From Desertimonas flava (GTDB lineage Bacteria; Actinomycetota; Acidimicrobiia; Acidimicrobiales; Ilumatobacteraceae), in NCBI RefSeq assembly GCF_003426815.1, contig NZ_QKYK01000001.1, positions 248,001 through 312,000 on the forward strand: DNA of 64,000 bases, given 5' to 3'. Numbering within the stretch: the first letter of the stretch is position 1; each line of letters begins with the position of its first letter. The notes under the pieces are model-generated. The model was not told the DNA's origin. It did not search any database and was given only the letters and a program-made list of their open reading frames with translations. Shown here piece after piece: positions 51,560 through 59,522 of this stretch. A program made the position numbers and the translations under genes.

Positions 51560-51827
51560 ATCACCGAATGGCACGATCGAGCCCCAGATTCTCGACGGTG
51601 TCCAGCGTCCACCCCGGCCACTGATGTCGATCACCTCACCGTCGGAGCAGCAGCCGTCACCAGCGACACAGCCCAACCCCCGGCCAGCACAAGACGAGAG
51701 AGGCGCAACGGCCCCGGTCGAAGTGCCGACCCAGCGCGCTCCCCGAGGCCCACCCCGTACGCACTTCCACCGTCCAGAACCCACGAAAGACAGGAGCCCC
51801 CGAAGACGCGACCGTGGCGGCACAGGA
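51560..51827. repeat. Dispersed ~265-bp element, copy B
   Basis: The second copy of the element at 36779-37040, in the same orientation, located between hspR and a MOSC gene. Shared blocks run from GATCACCGAATGGCACGATC to GGCGGCACAGGA, with small indels that shift all reading frames relative to copy A. The preceding 248 bp (51312-51559) hold no gene that I can recognise; they contain an AGTGCC/GGCACT inverted repeat at 51432-51463. Confidence 0.8.
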
Positions 51828-51868
51828 ACGGGTTCGGAACGGCCACCAGTGCCCAGCGACGCCGGCAG

Positions 51869-51874
51869 TAGCGT
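51869..51874 (+). promoter_or_regulatory. Probable -10 box (TAGCGT), leaderless MOSC gene
   Basis: TAGCGT is followed by seven bases and the ATG at 51882, the same geometry as at dcd and cdd. No ribosome binding site is present. Confidence 0.55.
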
Positions 51875-51881
51875 CGGCGCG

Positions 51882-52604
51882 ATGCGAGTGGTCGAACTGT
51901 GGCGGTACCCCGTGAAGTCGATGCAGGGCGAACGGCTCGACGCCGCCGAGATCGGCGCCCAGGGCATCGTCGGCGACCGCCAGTGGGCGATCGTCGACGG
52001 CACCACCGGCCTAGCCCTCACCGCCCGCCGCGAGCCGGCCCTGCTGTTCGCCGCGGCGCGCCGCAACGACGACGACACCGTCACGATCGACCTGCCTGAC
52101 GGCTCCACGGCGATGAGCGACGACGACCTGTCCCGGTGGCTCGGCCGGCCGGTCTCGCTCCAGCGGGCGGGCACGGCGGGCACGTACGAGATCGCCGTCG
52201 ACTTCGAGGACGAGGCGGGCTCGGAGTGGGTGCAATGGACCGGACCCGACGACACGTTCCACGACTCGGCGCGGGCGAGGGTGTCGATCCTGTCGACTGG
52301 TTCGATCCGCGACTGGGACCGGCGGCGCTTCCGGGCCAACGTGATCGTCGATGGCGAGGACGGCGAGGAGGATCGTCTGGTCGGCTCACAGGTCGCCGTC
52401 GGTGGTTGCCGGCTCGACATCGTCAAGGCCATCGATCGGTGTGTGATGACGACGCGCCCGCAGCCGGGTGGCATCGAGCGCGACCTCGATGTCCTCCGCA
52501 CGATCAACGCCGAACGGCGGTCGCTGCTCGCCGTCGGCGCCGGTGTGGTGACGACCGGCGCCGTCGCGGTCGGCGACGAGGTCGTCGACGCGCCGCCTGC
52601 CTGA
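51882..52604 (+). CDS. MOSC domain protein (YcbX-like)
   Basis: A 240-residue protein with an N-terminal MOSC beta-barrel ('VVELWRYPVKSMQGERLDAAEIGAQGIVGDRQWAIVD') and a C-terminal MOSC domain whose conserved Cys lies in 'DIVKAIDRCVMTTRPQPGGIERDLDVLRTI'. Such proteins bind the molybdenum cofactor through this Cys and reduce N-hydroxylated compounds, or act as sulfur carriers. This start matches the 'RYPVKSM' N-terminus of the family; the frame is open upstream through the repeat. A molybdenum hydroxylase operon elsewhere in the window shows the cell makes the cofactor. Confidence 0.88.
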   Translation: MRVVELWRYPVKSMQGERLDAAEIGAQGIVGDRQWAIVDGTTGLALTARREPALLFAAARRNDDDTVTIDLPDGSTAMSDDDLSRWLGRPVSLQRAGTAGTYEIAVDFEDEAGSEWVQWTGPDDTFHDSARARVSILSTGSIRDWDRRRFRANVIVDGEDGEEDRLVGSQVAVGGCRLDIVKAIDRCVMTTRPQPGGIERDLDVLRTINAERRSLLAVGAGVVTTGAVAVGDEVVDAPPA

Positions 52605-52673
52605 GGGCTTGAGCGGCGCGCAGCCTGCAGCTGTTCTGCAGCCGGGCGGATGCAGCCTGATTCTCGGTGAGGA

Positions 52674-52697
52674 GCGGCCGGAGGGCCGCAAGGGAGG
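52674..52697 (+). promoter_or_regulatory. Hairpin directly upstream of a strong ribosome binding site
   Basis: GCGGCC (52674-52679) pairs with GGCCGC (52684-52689) around a GAGG-type loop, and AAGGGAGG (52690-52697) follows at once, 8 nt before the ATG at 52706. The stem ends where the Shine-Dalgarno begins, so it may shape translation of the small Cys-rich protein. Confidence 0.4.
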
Positions 52698-52705
52698 CAA
52701 CCGAG

Positions 52706-52975
52706 ATGATGATGACCGCCACGATCGAAGCCGGCCGTCGCCTGTTGGACAAGGTCGACGATGTCGACGACCCCGTTCTGCCGGAACCCGCGACGGAGAC
52801 GCGGCTCGAGGTGGAGTGCGCGCCGCGCTGCCGGTGCGGCCGCGCGGCGGAGCCGTACGTCGACGACCCCGACCGTCGAATGTCGAGCCACAGGACGGCG
52901 GAGGGACATGTCGTGTACTACCGCTGCGAGTGTGGCCACCCGCGCTTCGCGCACCTCCGTTGGACGGCCCGCTGA
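52706..52975 (+). CDS. Small Cys-rich protein, possible zinc ribbon (89 aa)
   Basis: Starts MMMTATIEAGRRLLDKVDDVDDP. The C-terminal half carries 'VECAPRCRCGRAAEPYVDDPDRR' and 'VVYYRCECGHPRFAHLRW', giving paired Cys (C-x-C…C-x-C) that could hold zinc. A strong AAGGGAGG precedes the ATG. The function is unknown. It lies 101 bp after the MOSC gene and 57 bp before the large regulator. Confidence 0.7.
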   Translation: MMMTATIEAGRRLLDKVDDVDDPVLPEPATETRLEVECAPRCRCGRAAEPYVDDPDRRMSSHRTAEGHVVYYRCECGHPRFAHLRWTAR

Positions 52976-53032
52976 CATCAGCGTCCCGCCGGCGCCGGGG
53001 AATCTCCTTCGGCGCGACGCATTGATGGCACG

Positions 53033-56000
53033 GTGCCAGGCCGCTGGCCTACCATCAGGGGCCTGAACACGTCGGCCTCGGAGCGGTGGCCGGCGGCGAC
53101 GGTTGAACGTGTACTCGCCCATCGGCTGACGCTCGTGGTTGCCGGTCCGGGCTGGGGCAAGTCGACGTTCATCCGCAGGGTGGCTTCGGTGACACGCAGT
53201 GTCGAGGTGATCCGTCCGCCGTCGGGCTGGACGTCCTTTGCTCTGACGCGGGCGCTCTTCGACGCGATCGGCGCCGCCGGGAGCGAGGAGCTGCCGGCGT
53301 ACACCAGCGCGACCCAGGAGGACCAGGCGGCTCACGCCGCCGCGCTGGCGGCCGGGTTCGCCGCGGTCGCGGCCGAGCGGATCACCGAGGACACCGTCGT
53401 GCTGCTCGACGACGCCGACTGGCCCGCCGGTGACCCGCTGTCGGTCTTCCTCGAGACCCTCGTGCTGCATCTGCCCGTCCGGCTGCACCTCGTGGTCGCA
53501 GCCCGGACCGCCCCCGCCCTTCGCATCGCCCGTCTCCGCGCCGCCGGCGAGGTGCTCAAGGTCGGTGGTGACGACCTCGCCGTCGGCATCGACGACGTTG
53601 GCGACGACGTGGTGACCGACGCCGCCAGCCGCGACACGGTCGCGGCCATCGTCGAGGCGACCGGCGGGTGGCCGCTCGCCGTGCAACTGGCCACGGCGCT
53701 CGTCCGCCGCGACGGCTCGCTCGATCGCGAGCAGGTCGTGGAGCGGCTGCTCGCCCCTGACGCGGTGCTGTTCGACTACCTGGCGGAGGAGATCGTCGCC
53801 GGACTCGGCTCGGCCGAACGGGAGTTGCTCGCCCTCGTCGGCGTGCTGCCACGGGTGTCGGCGGAGCTGCTCGGAGCGGTCGGCCGCGACGACCTGGCCG
53901 CCCTGCTCGATCGCATGGTCGCCGATCGCATCTTCGTCGAGCCGATCATGTCGAGTGTGTGCGACTCTCGGGCCACGATGCTCGGCCGGCAGTTCGTCCG
54001 CCGGGCCCTGCCCGCACCGGATCCATCCCTGGTGGAGCGCGTCGCCGACGCCTACGTGGCGGCGGGTGACGTGGGCAACGCACTGCATCTCGCGGCCTAC
54101 TCCGGGTCCGCCCCGCTCGTGATCAGGGTGCTCGGTGCCGTCCAGCACCGGCACCTGGTGGAGCTGCCGCACGCCGTCGAGGCGGCGCTCGACGTCGCCG
54201 ATCGCGGTCCCGCCCACCCGCTGGCCGCCGAGCTGCGCGCCGACCTGCACTACCGGACGGGGCGTTGGGACGAGGCGCTCGCCGCCTACGGTCGCGCTCT
54301 CTCGATCGCCGGCGACGACGGCGGTGCGACGCGCCTCATCCGCAAACAGGCGGCGATCCACTACCTGCGCGGCGATCTGGCGGCCACCGACGCAGTGTGC
54401 AGCACGGCGGTCATCGATGGCACGGACCCCTGCAACGAGGCCTGGATCCTGATGTGGCGGGCTGTCGTCTGCTGGAACCGGGCCGACCGCGCCGGCTGCG
54501 CCGGATTCGTCGAGCCGGCCGAACAGCTGGCCGCCGAGGCCGGAGACGACTCGGCGTGGGCCGCCGTCTACACCGCTAAGGCGATGCTTGCCGCCCTCGA
54601 CGGAGACCTCGCCGCCAACCTTCACTGGTACGAACGGGCCCTCGAGCACGCGCAACGGGGCGGCGACGTGGTGCAGGTCATCCGCATCCACGCCAACCGG
54701 GGGAGCCGCTTCACCGAGGAGGGCCGCTACGCCGAGGCGCTGGCCGAGCTCGATACGGCGATCCAGCTCTCCGAGGTGGCCGGATCCGACACGTTCACGG
54801 CCCTCGCGTTCAACAACCGCGGGGAGGCCCACCTGGCGCTCGGCAACCTCGACGACGCCCTCGTCGCGCTGCGCGAGGCGGAGCGGATCTGGACACGGCT
54901 GGGCTCGCGCCGTGTGCTCTACGCCGTCGGCAACCTCGGTGTGGTTCAGTACATGCGCGGCCAGCGCGCCCAAGCGATCGCTCTGTTCCGGCAGGCCATC
55001 CGGCTAGCTGCCGAGCAGGGCGACGCCCAGGGCGAGGCGGCGTCGCTCGTCGGGCTGGCCCGAGCGCTGGAGCTGGAGAGCCCCGACGAGGCTGCAGCCG
55101 TCGCCCAACGGGCCGTCGACTCCGGCCAGGCCATCTGGATGCCGCACGCCCTGGTCACCGCCGGCGGCATCGCGCTGCGGATGGGCGATCGCGCCGCAGC
55201 CCGCGGGTGGGCTCACAAGGCCTCCCAGCTCGCCGCCGATCGACGCGATCGCCCGGCGCTGGCCGAGTCGCTGCTGCTCCGGGCGGCGATCGAACAGCCG
55301 CCCGACGTGGCCCTCGCCGAGGAGGCCGGGCGGCTTTGGAACGACCTCGGCAACCGCATCGGACGCGCCCGCGCCGACCTGTTGATCGCCCAGTCACGCA
55401 GCGGGCGGCGGCGTGACGAGCTGGTCGCCGACGCCGAGCGCGTGCTCTACGACGCCGGGGCCCTCGGCTATCTCGCCGACTGGCGCCTGCTCGCCGCGGG
55501 ACCAACGGCGCCTGAGGTAGCGATCTTCACCCTCGGTGGCTTCCGGGTGGTGCGGCGCGGTGTCCCGGTCGACGTGGGGGAGTGGGGATCGCGCAAGGCC
55601 CGCGACCTCGTCAAGCTGCTCATCGCCCGGCGCGGGGCCCCGGTCGTGCGCGACGAGGCCCTCGACGTGCTCTGGCCGGACGCCGGTGAGCGCTCGGGTC
55701 GGCGGCTGTCGGTGCTGTTGAGCACCGTGCGGAACGTCTTCGACCCCGGCAAGGCGCACGAGCCCGAGTACTTCGTCAACGCCGACCACGACACGATGTG
55801 GCTCGTTCGGGATCACGTCGATCTCGACATCGAGTCGTTCATCGCCGAGGCCGCGGACGGTCGTCGGCTGCTCGCCGCGGGCGACCGGCAGAAGGCCCGC
55901 GACGTGCTGTCGGACGCCGCGGCCCGCTACGTCGGGGACTTCTGCGCCGACGACCCGTACGCCGACTGGCTGGCCGGCATCCGCGACCTCGCCAAGCACA

Positions 56001-56239
56001 CGTTCGTCGACACGTCGTTCGAGCTCGCCGGGCTCGCTGATGCGGCCGGCGAGCACAGCGAGGCGATCCGCCACTGGCTGCGCATCCTCGACGTCGACCC
56101 CTACGACGAGGATGCCTATCTGGGGTTGATCGCTTCGTTGCTGGCCCAACGTCGCCACGGCGAGGCCCGCCGGGCGTACCGCAAGTACTGCGCCCGCCTC
56201 GCGGAGCTCGACATCGAGCCCGCCCCGTTCCCCAGGTAG
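53033..56239 (+). CDS. ATPase/TPR regulator with C-terminal SARP-type (OmpR HTH + BTAD) output
   Basis: A 1068-residue protein. The N-terminal STAND-type ATPase has Walker A 'VVAGPGWGKSTFIRR' (near residue 37) and Walker B-like 'TVVLLDDADWPAG'. A TPR-like region follows (about 340-800; 'ALAFNNRGEAHLALGNLDDALVALREAERIW'). Next comes an OmpR-type winged helix ('IFTLGGFRVVRRGVPVDVGEWGSRKARDLVKLLIARRGAPVVRDEALDVLWPDA', about 826-880). The BTAD domain forms the last 150 residues ('EYFVNADHDTMWLVRDHVDLDIESF…'). In AfsR-type SARPs the DNA-binding part is N-terminal, so the order is reversed here. The start is uncertain: GTG at 53033, or a CTG at 53063 that has TACCAT 7 nt upstream. Confidence 0.87.
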   Translation: MPGRWPTIRGLNTSASERWPAATVERVLAHRLTLVVAGPGWGKSTFIRRVASVTRSVEVIRPPSGWTSFALTRALFDAIGAAGSEELPAYTSATQEDQAAHAAALAAGFAAVAAERITEDTVVLLDDADWPAGDPLSVFLETLVLHLPVRLHLVVAARTAPALRIARLRAAGEVLKVGGDDLAVGIDDVGDDVVTDAASRDTVAAIVEATGGWPLAVQLATALVRRDGSLDREQVVERLLAPDAVLFDYLAEEIVAGLGSAERELLALVGVLPRVSAELLGAVGRDDLAALLDRMVADRIFVEPIMSSVCDSRATMLGRQFVRRALPAPDPSLVERVADAYVAAGDVGNALHLAAYSGSAPLVIRVLGAVQHRHLVELPHAVEAALDVADRGPAHPLAAELRADLHYRTGRWDEALAAYGRALSIAGDDGGATRLIRKQAAIHYLRGDLAATDAVCSTAVIDGTDPCNEAWILMWRAVVCWNRADRAGCAGFVEPAEQLAAEAGDDSAWAAVYTAKAMLAALDGDLAANLHWYERALEHAQRGGDVVQVIRIHANRGSRFTEEGRYAEALAELDTAIQLSEVAGSDTFTALAFNNRGEAHLALGNLDDALVALREAERIWTRLGSRRVLYAVGNLGVVQYMRGQRAQAIALFRQAIRLAAEQGDAQGEAASLVGLARALELESPDEAAAVAQRAVDSGQAIWMPHALVTAGGIALRMGDRAAARGWAHKASQLAADRRDRPALAESLLLRAAIEQPPDVALAEEAGRLWNDLGNRIGRARADLLIAQSRSGRRRDELVADAERVLYDAGALGYLADWRLLAAGPTAPEVAIFTLGGFRVVRRGVPVDVGEWGSRKARDLVKLLIARRGAPVVRDEALDVLWPDAGERSGRRLSVLLSTVRNVFDPGKAHEPEYFVNADHDTMWLVRDHVDLDIESFIAEAADGRRLLAAGDRQKARDVLSDAAARYVGDFCADDPYADWLAGIRDLAKHTFVDTSFELAGLADAAGEHSEAIRHWLRILDVDPYDEDAYLGLIASLLAQRRHGEARRAYRKYCARLAELDIEPAPFPR

Positions 56240-56261
56240 TCGTTCCCGCGCGGACGTGACG

Positions 56262-56363
56262 TCTTCAGCGAGCGCAGCGAGCGTCCTGGAGTTCGAGCGG
56301 GTAAGACGGCGGAGCGCCAGCGGAGCCGGCTGGCGCGCCGGCCTGCGTGGCAGGGGAACGCAA
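56262..56363. repeat. Single copy of the 117-bp hairpin repeat
   Basis: TCTTCAGCGAGCGCAGCGAGCG…TCCTGGAGTTCGAGCGGGTAAGACGGCGGAGCGCCAGCGGAGCC, then GGCGCGCCGGCC and CTGCGTGGCAGGGGAACGCA, matching a unit of the grpE-dnaJ array with substitutions. It fills the gap between two convergent genes, as at 20067-20206. Confidence 0.85.
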
Positions 56364-56367
56364 TCCG

Positions 56368-57261
56368 TCAGGCGACGGTCTCGAGCGGCTGGCCGGTGAC
56401 CTCGTCGACGTACAGCGGCAGCGGCGTGGCCCGGGGACGGCCGCGGCCCCGCTTGACGGCCACGACCGCACCGTCGAACAGGAACTCTCCGCCCCACACT
56501 CCGTACGGCTCGCGGCGCTCGAGGGCCCGGCTGAGGCACAGCTGGCGCACGGTGCAGACCGAGCAGATCGCCTTGGCCCGCAGGACGTCGCGAGGGTCCT
56601 CGGAGAAGAACAGCGACGTGTACGACGCTCGCGGGTCGGCGCAGCGCGCCGCGCTGGCGATGCGCCGGTTGGCGTCCACGGGGTCGAGTTGGTCCCCGTC
56701 CTCTGGCCGGTCCGCCGAATCACGGAGCTCGGGCCGGCCCGTCCACAAGGTGGTGGCGTAGGCCCGCACGTACGTGAACGGCAGACCCGTGAACCTCCCC
56801 GGCGCGTTCGGGTCGCGAACGACGAAGTAGCCACCGCCGGGGAAGGCCCGGTGGCGAGCGTACCCGACGAGGACCACGGCGTGCCCGTCGACCAGCGTCG
56901 CGCCCTTGCGGTCAGGGGTCGGCACCTCCATCAGCTCCACCCCGAGGATCGGCGCGTGGTTCAGCGTCTCGGGCGTCGGCCACCAGCCGTAGAAGGCGAC
57001 GGCCGAGCCGGCATCGAGCGCGGCGATGGCGCGATCGAGTTGGTTGCGGTCGGCGCCGCAGCTGCGGTCGAAGCCCTTGATCGTGTCGCCACTGACCTCG
57101 CGCGACGCCGGGAACGACATCTCGATGAGGCGCCTGGTGTAGCCGACGCACCAGTCCCAGGCCGGCAGGACGTTGGGGAACTCGTCGGCGAGGTAGGTCG
57201 ACACGCCGTCGTCATGGTTGCGGAGGTCCACCGTCGGAGCGGCACGCCGGGTTTCCGCCAT
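56368..57261 (-). CDS. Papain-like (C1-type) domain fused to a WhiB iron-sulfur domain
   Basis: A 297-residue protein with two domains. Residues about 10-175 resemble the second half of a bacterial papain-like peptidase: 'LDRAIAALDAGSAVAFYGWW…DGHAVVLVGYARHRAFPGGGYFVVRDPNAPGRF', with His127 and Asn152 in the catalytic positions. The usual QGxCGSC nucleophile segment is missing, and Cys38 or Cys68 would have to serve. Residues about 205-265 form a WhiB domain: Cys207, Cys233, Cys236 and Cys242 (A-I-C-S-V-C…L-C) plus the 'GVWGGE' turn. A basic AT-hook-like 'KRGRGRPR' follows at 270-277. WhiB proteins bind 4Fe-4S and sigma factor. An in-frame GTG at 57297 would add 12 residues. Confidence 0.8.
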   Translation of the reverse strand: MAETRRAAPTVDLRNHDDGVSTYLADEFPNVLPAWDWCVGYTRRLIEMSFPASREVSGDTIKGFDRSCGADRNQLDRAIAALDAGSAVAFYGWWPTPETLNHAPILGVELMEVPTPDRKGATLVDGHAVVLVGYARHRAFPGGGYFVVRDPNAPGRFTGLPFTYVRAYATTLWTGRPELRDSADRPEDGDQLDPVDANRRIASAARCADPRASYTSLFFSEDPRDVLRAKAICSVCTVRQLCLSRALERREPYGVWGGEFLFDGAVVAVKRGRGRPRATPLPLYVDEVTGQPLETVA

Positions 57262-57321
57262 GTTCCGCGGCCGCTCCGACGGGGACGTCTTGCTCACACC
57301 GGAGCAGTCTGAGCTTGCCGG

Positions 57322-57343
57322 TTCGGGCCGTGTTCGGGCCGTG
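57322..57343. repeat. Two 11-bp direct repeats in the divergent promoter region
   Basis: TTCGGGCCGTG occurs twice in exact tandem (57322-57332, 57333-57343), followed by a third partial unit TTCACGT. It lies between the WhiB-fusion gene (-) and the monooxygenase gene (+). An 11-bp spacing puts the sites on the same DNA face, suiting cooperative regulator binding. Confidence 0.5.
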
Positions 57344-57459
57344 TTCACGTCGCGTCCTGCCCGCGCGCTCGGTCCGATGCGGCGCCGGCGATGGTGCCAG
57401 AGTGGCGACGTTCGTGCCCGGCGGGCGCCGCCGGACCGAGGACGGTACGAGGAGGGGAC

Positions 57460-59262
57460 GTGACCGACATCGTCGACATCGACGCACTGAAGGCGAAGTA
57501 CGCCGAGGAGCGGGCCAAGCGACTGCGACCTGATGGCAACGACCAGTACGTCCAGGTCGCCGGGAGGTTCGCCCACTACCTCGTGGACCCCTACACGCCG
57601 GTGGTGGAGCGCGCGCCCGTGCGCGATCACGTGACCGTGGCTGTCGTCGGTGGAGGCTTCGCCGGACTCCTCGCCGGCGCACGCCTCAAGGAAGCGGGGG
57701 TGCCCGACGTCCGGATGATCGACAAGGCCGGCGACTTCGGCGGCACGTGGTACTGGAACCGTTATCCCGGCGCGCAGTGCGACACGGCGTCGTTCGTGTA
57801 CATGCCGCTCCTCGAGGAGACGGGCCACATGCCCACCGAGAAGTACGCCCACGCCCCCGAGATCCTCGAGCATTGCCAACGCATCGGCCGCCAGTTCGGC
57901 TTGTACGACAACGCCCTGTTCCACACCGAGGTGTCCGAGCTAGTGTGGGACGACGACGCACGGCACTGGATCGTGCGCACGAACCGCGGCGACGAGTTCA
58001 GCGCCCAGTTCGTGGCCACCGGAACCGGCCCACTGCACGTCCCGAAGCTGCCGGGCATCCCCGGTCTGGAGACGTTCCAGGGGCACTCGTTCCACACGAG
58101 CCGCTGGGACTACGAGTACACCGGCGGTGACCCGGCCGGCGCCCCGCTGGACAAGCTGGGCGACAAGCGGGTGGCCATCATCGGCACCGGCGCGACCGCC
58201 GTGCAGTGCATCCCGCACCTGGCCATGGCGTGCAAGGAGCTCTACGTCTTCCAGCGCACGCCGTCGTCGGTCGACGTCCGCGACAACCGGCCGACCGATC
58301 CGGAGTGGTTCGCCGCCATCGCCACGCCCGGCTGGCAGCAGCGCTGGCTGGAGAACTTCACGGCCAACCAGACCGGCGTCGGCGGCGACGAGGACCTGGT
58401 GATGGACGGCTGGACCGACCTGTCACGCCGCATCCGAGCCAAGATCATGCAGCTGCCGCCGGACCAGATGACGCCTGAGGGCATGCTCGCCGCGTTCGAG
58501 GACTCGGACTTCGAGAAGATGTCGGAGATCCGGGCCCGGATCGACACGATCGTCGAGAACCCGGAGACGGCGCAGAGCCTCAAGGCGTGGTATCGCCAGC
58601 TCTGCAAGCGCCCCTGCTTCCACGACGAGTACCTGCAGGCGTACAACGAGCCGGGGACCCACCTCGTCGACACCGACGGCAAAGGCGTGGCCCGGATCAC
58701 CGAGTCTGCCGTGGTCGTCGATCGCCCCGATGGGCCTGTCGAGTACGAGGTCGACTGCATCATCTACGCCTCGGGCTTCGAGGTGGGTACCGAGCACGCC
58801 CGGCGCGCCGGCTTCGACCCCGTGGGCCGCAATGGTGTGCGGATGTCCGAGCACTGGGGGACGGGCATGCGCAGCCTCCACGGCACTCACGTGCACGGGT
58901 TCCCGAACATGCTGCTGCTGCAGATGACCCAAGGCGCCAACCTGATCTCCAACGTGCCCCACAACTTCGTCGAGTCGAGCCGGACGGTGGCGATGATCGT
59001 CAAGCACGCCCTCGACCAGGGCTACCGAGAAGTGGAGGTGACGGCCGAGGCCGAGCAGCAGTGGGTCGACCTCCTGCTGACCGGTCCCGGGACGTTCCTC
59101 GGCTCGGCCGACTGCACCCCCGGCTACTACAACAACGAGGGACAGCAGAGCGCCTACAACCGGGCGTTCTTCGTCGGCTACCCGCAGGGTGCGATGGCGT
59201 ACTTCTCGTATCTCGACGAGTGGCGCAACTCCGGCGACTTCGCCGGCCTCCACTTCCGCTGA
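57460..59262 (+). CDS. Baeyer-Villiger monooxygenase (class B flavoprotein)
   Basis: A 600-residue FAD/NADPH enzyme. The FAD site is '[21 protein letters not shown]' (near residue 53), followed by '[15 protein letters not shown]'. The BVMO fingerprint F-x-G-x3-H-x3-W is '[11 protein letters not shown]' (about 207-217). The NADPH site is '[13 protein letters not shown]'. Such enzymes insert oxygen next to ketones, for example in steroid or cyclic-ketone breakdown. The N-terminal 50-residue extension ('[25 protein letters not shown]') is typical of the long phenylacetone/steroid-type group. The GTG has GGAGGGG just upstream. It stands alone, divergent from the WhiB-fusion gene. Confidence 0.93.
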   Translation: MTDIVDIDALKAKYAEERAKRLRPDGNDQYVQVAGRFAHYLVDPYTPVVERAPVRDHVTVAVVGGGFAGLLAGARLKEAGVPDVRMIDKAGDFGGTWYWNRYPGAQCDTASFVYMPLLEETGHMPTEKYAHAPEILEHCQRIGRQFGLYDNALFHTEVSELVWDDDARHWIVRTNRGDEFSAQFVATGTGPLHVPKLPGIPGLETFQGHSFHTSRWDYEYTGGDPAGAPLDKLGDKRVAIIGTGATAVQCIPHLAMACKELYVFQRTPSSVDVRDNRPTDPEWFAAIATPGWQQRWLENFTANQTGVGGDEDLVMDGWTDLSRRIRAKIMQLPPDQMTPEGMLAAFEDSDFEKMSEIRARIDTIVENPETAQSLKAWYRQLCKRPCFHDEYLQAYNEPGTHLVDTDGKGVARITESAVVVDRPDGPVEYEVDCIIYASGFEVGTEHARRAGFDPVGRNGVRMSEHWGTGMRSLHGTHVHGFPNMLLLQMTQGANLISNVPHNFVESSRTVAMIVKHALDQGYREVEVTAEAEQQWVDLLLTGPGTFLGSADCTPGYYNNEGQQSAYNRAFFVGYPQGAMAYFSYLDEWRNSGDFAGLHFR

Positions 59263-59290
59263 GCGTCCGCGGCGGCTTCGCCGAACTCGT

Positions 59291-59400
59291 TCTGCTGGAG
59301 CCAGAAGGCCGTGGCGCGGTGTTTTCGCGCCAGCAGAAGGTGGGGCGTTGTTCTGGTGGCGCCGGAAGGCCGTGGCGCGGTGTTTTCGCGCCAGCGGAAG
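59291..59400. repeat. Pair of 61-bp hairpin repeats after the monooxygenase gene
   Basis: GAAGGCCGTGGCGCGGTG followed by TTTTCGCGCCAGC appears twice with a 61-bp period (from 59304 and 59365). Each copy has a perfect 7-bp stem TGGCGCG/CGCGCCA around GTGTTTT. The first copy also has TTCTGCTGG (59291) pairing with CCAGCAGAA (59330), which would compete with the inner stem. The unit differs from the 117-bp family. It could end monooxygenase transcription. Confidence 0.75.
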
Positions 59401-59425
59401 GTGGTGCGAAGGTGATGGCTGGGGC

Positions 59426-59482
59426 TTGACGCGCCCCTCTCGATGGGCTTACGGTGCGGTAAACGTTCTCGTAAACGTTTAC
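59426..59482 (+). promoter_or_regulatory. Promoter and LacI-type operator for the sugar importer operon
   Basis: TTGACG (59426-59431) and TACGGT (59450-59455), 18 bp apart, make a good vegetative promoter. GTAAACGTTTAC (59471-59482) is a perfect 12-bp palindrome of the LacI/CcpA type with the central CG. A second related half, GGTAAACGTTC, lies at about 59459-59469. The operator overlaps the transcription start region, so the LacI protein encoded immediately downstream should repress its own operon. Confidence 0.8.
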
Positions 59483-59522
59483 CGGAATCCGCGGCGAGGG
59501 GAAGCATGAACGGAGCGATGCA

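Noticed and set aside
51518-54973. 1151-codon minus-strand open frame opposite the MOSC gene and the ATPase/SARP regulator
   Set aside because: Antisense to genes with recognisable motifs, crosses a repeat element, and has no domain of its own.
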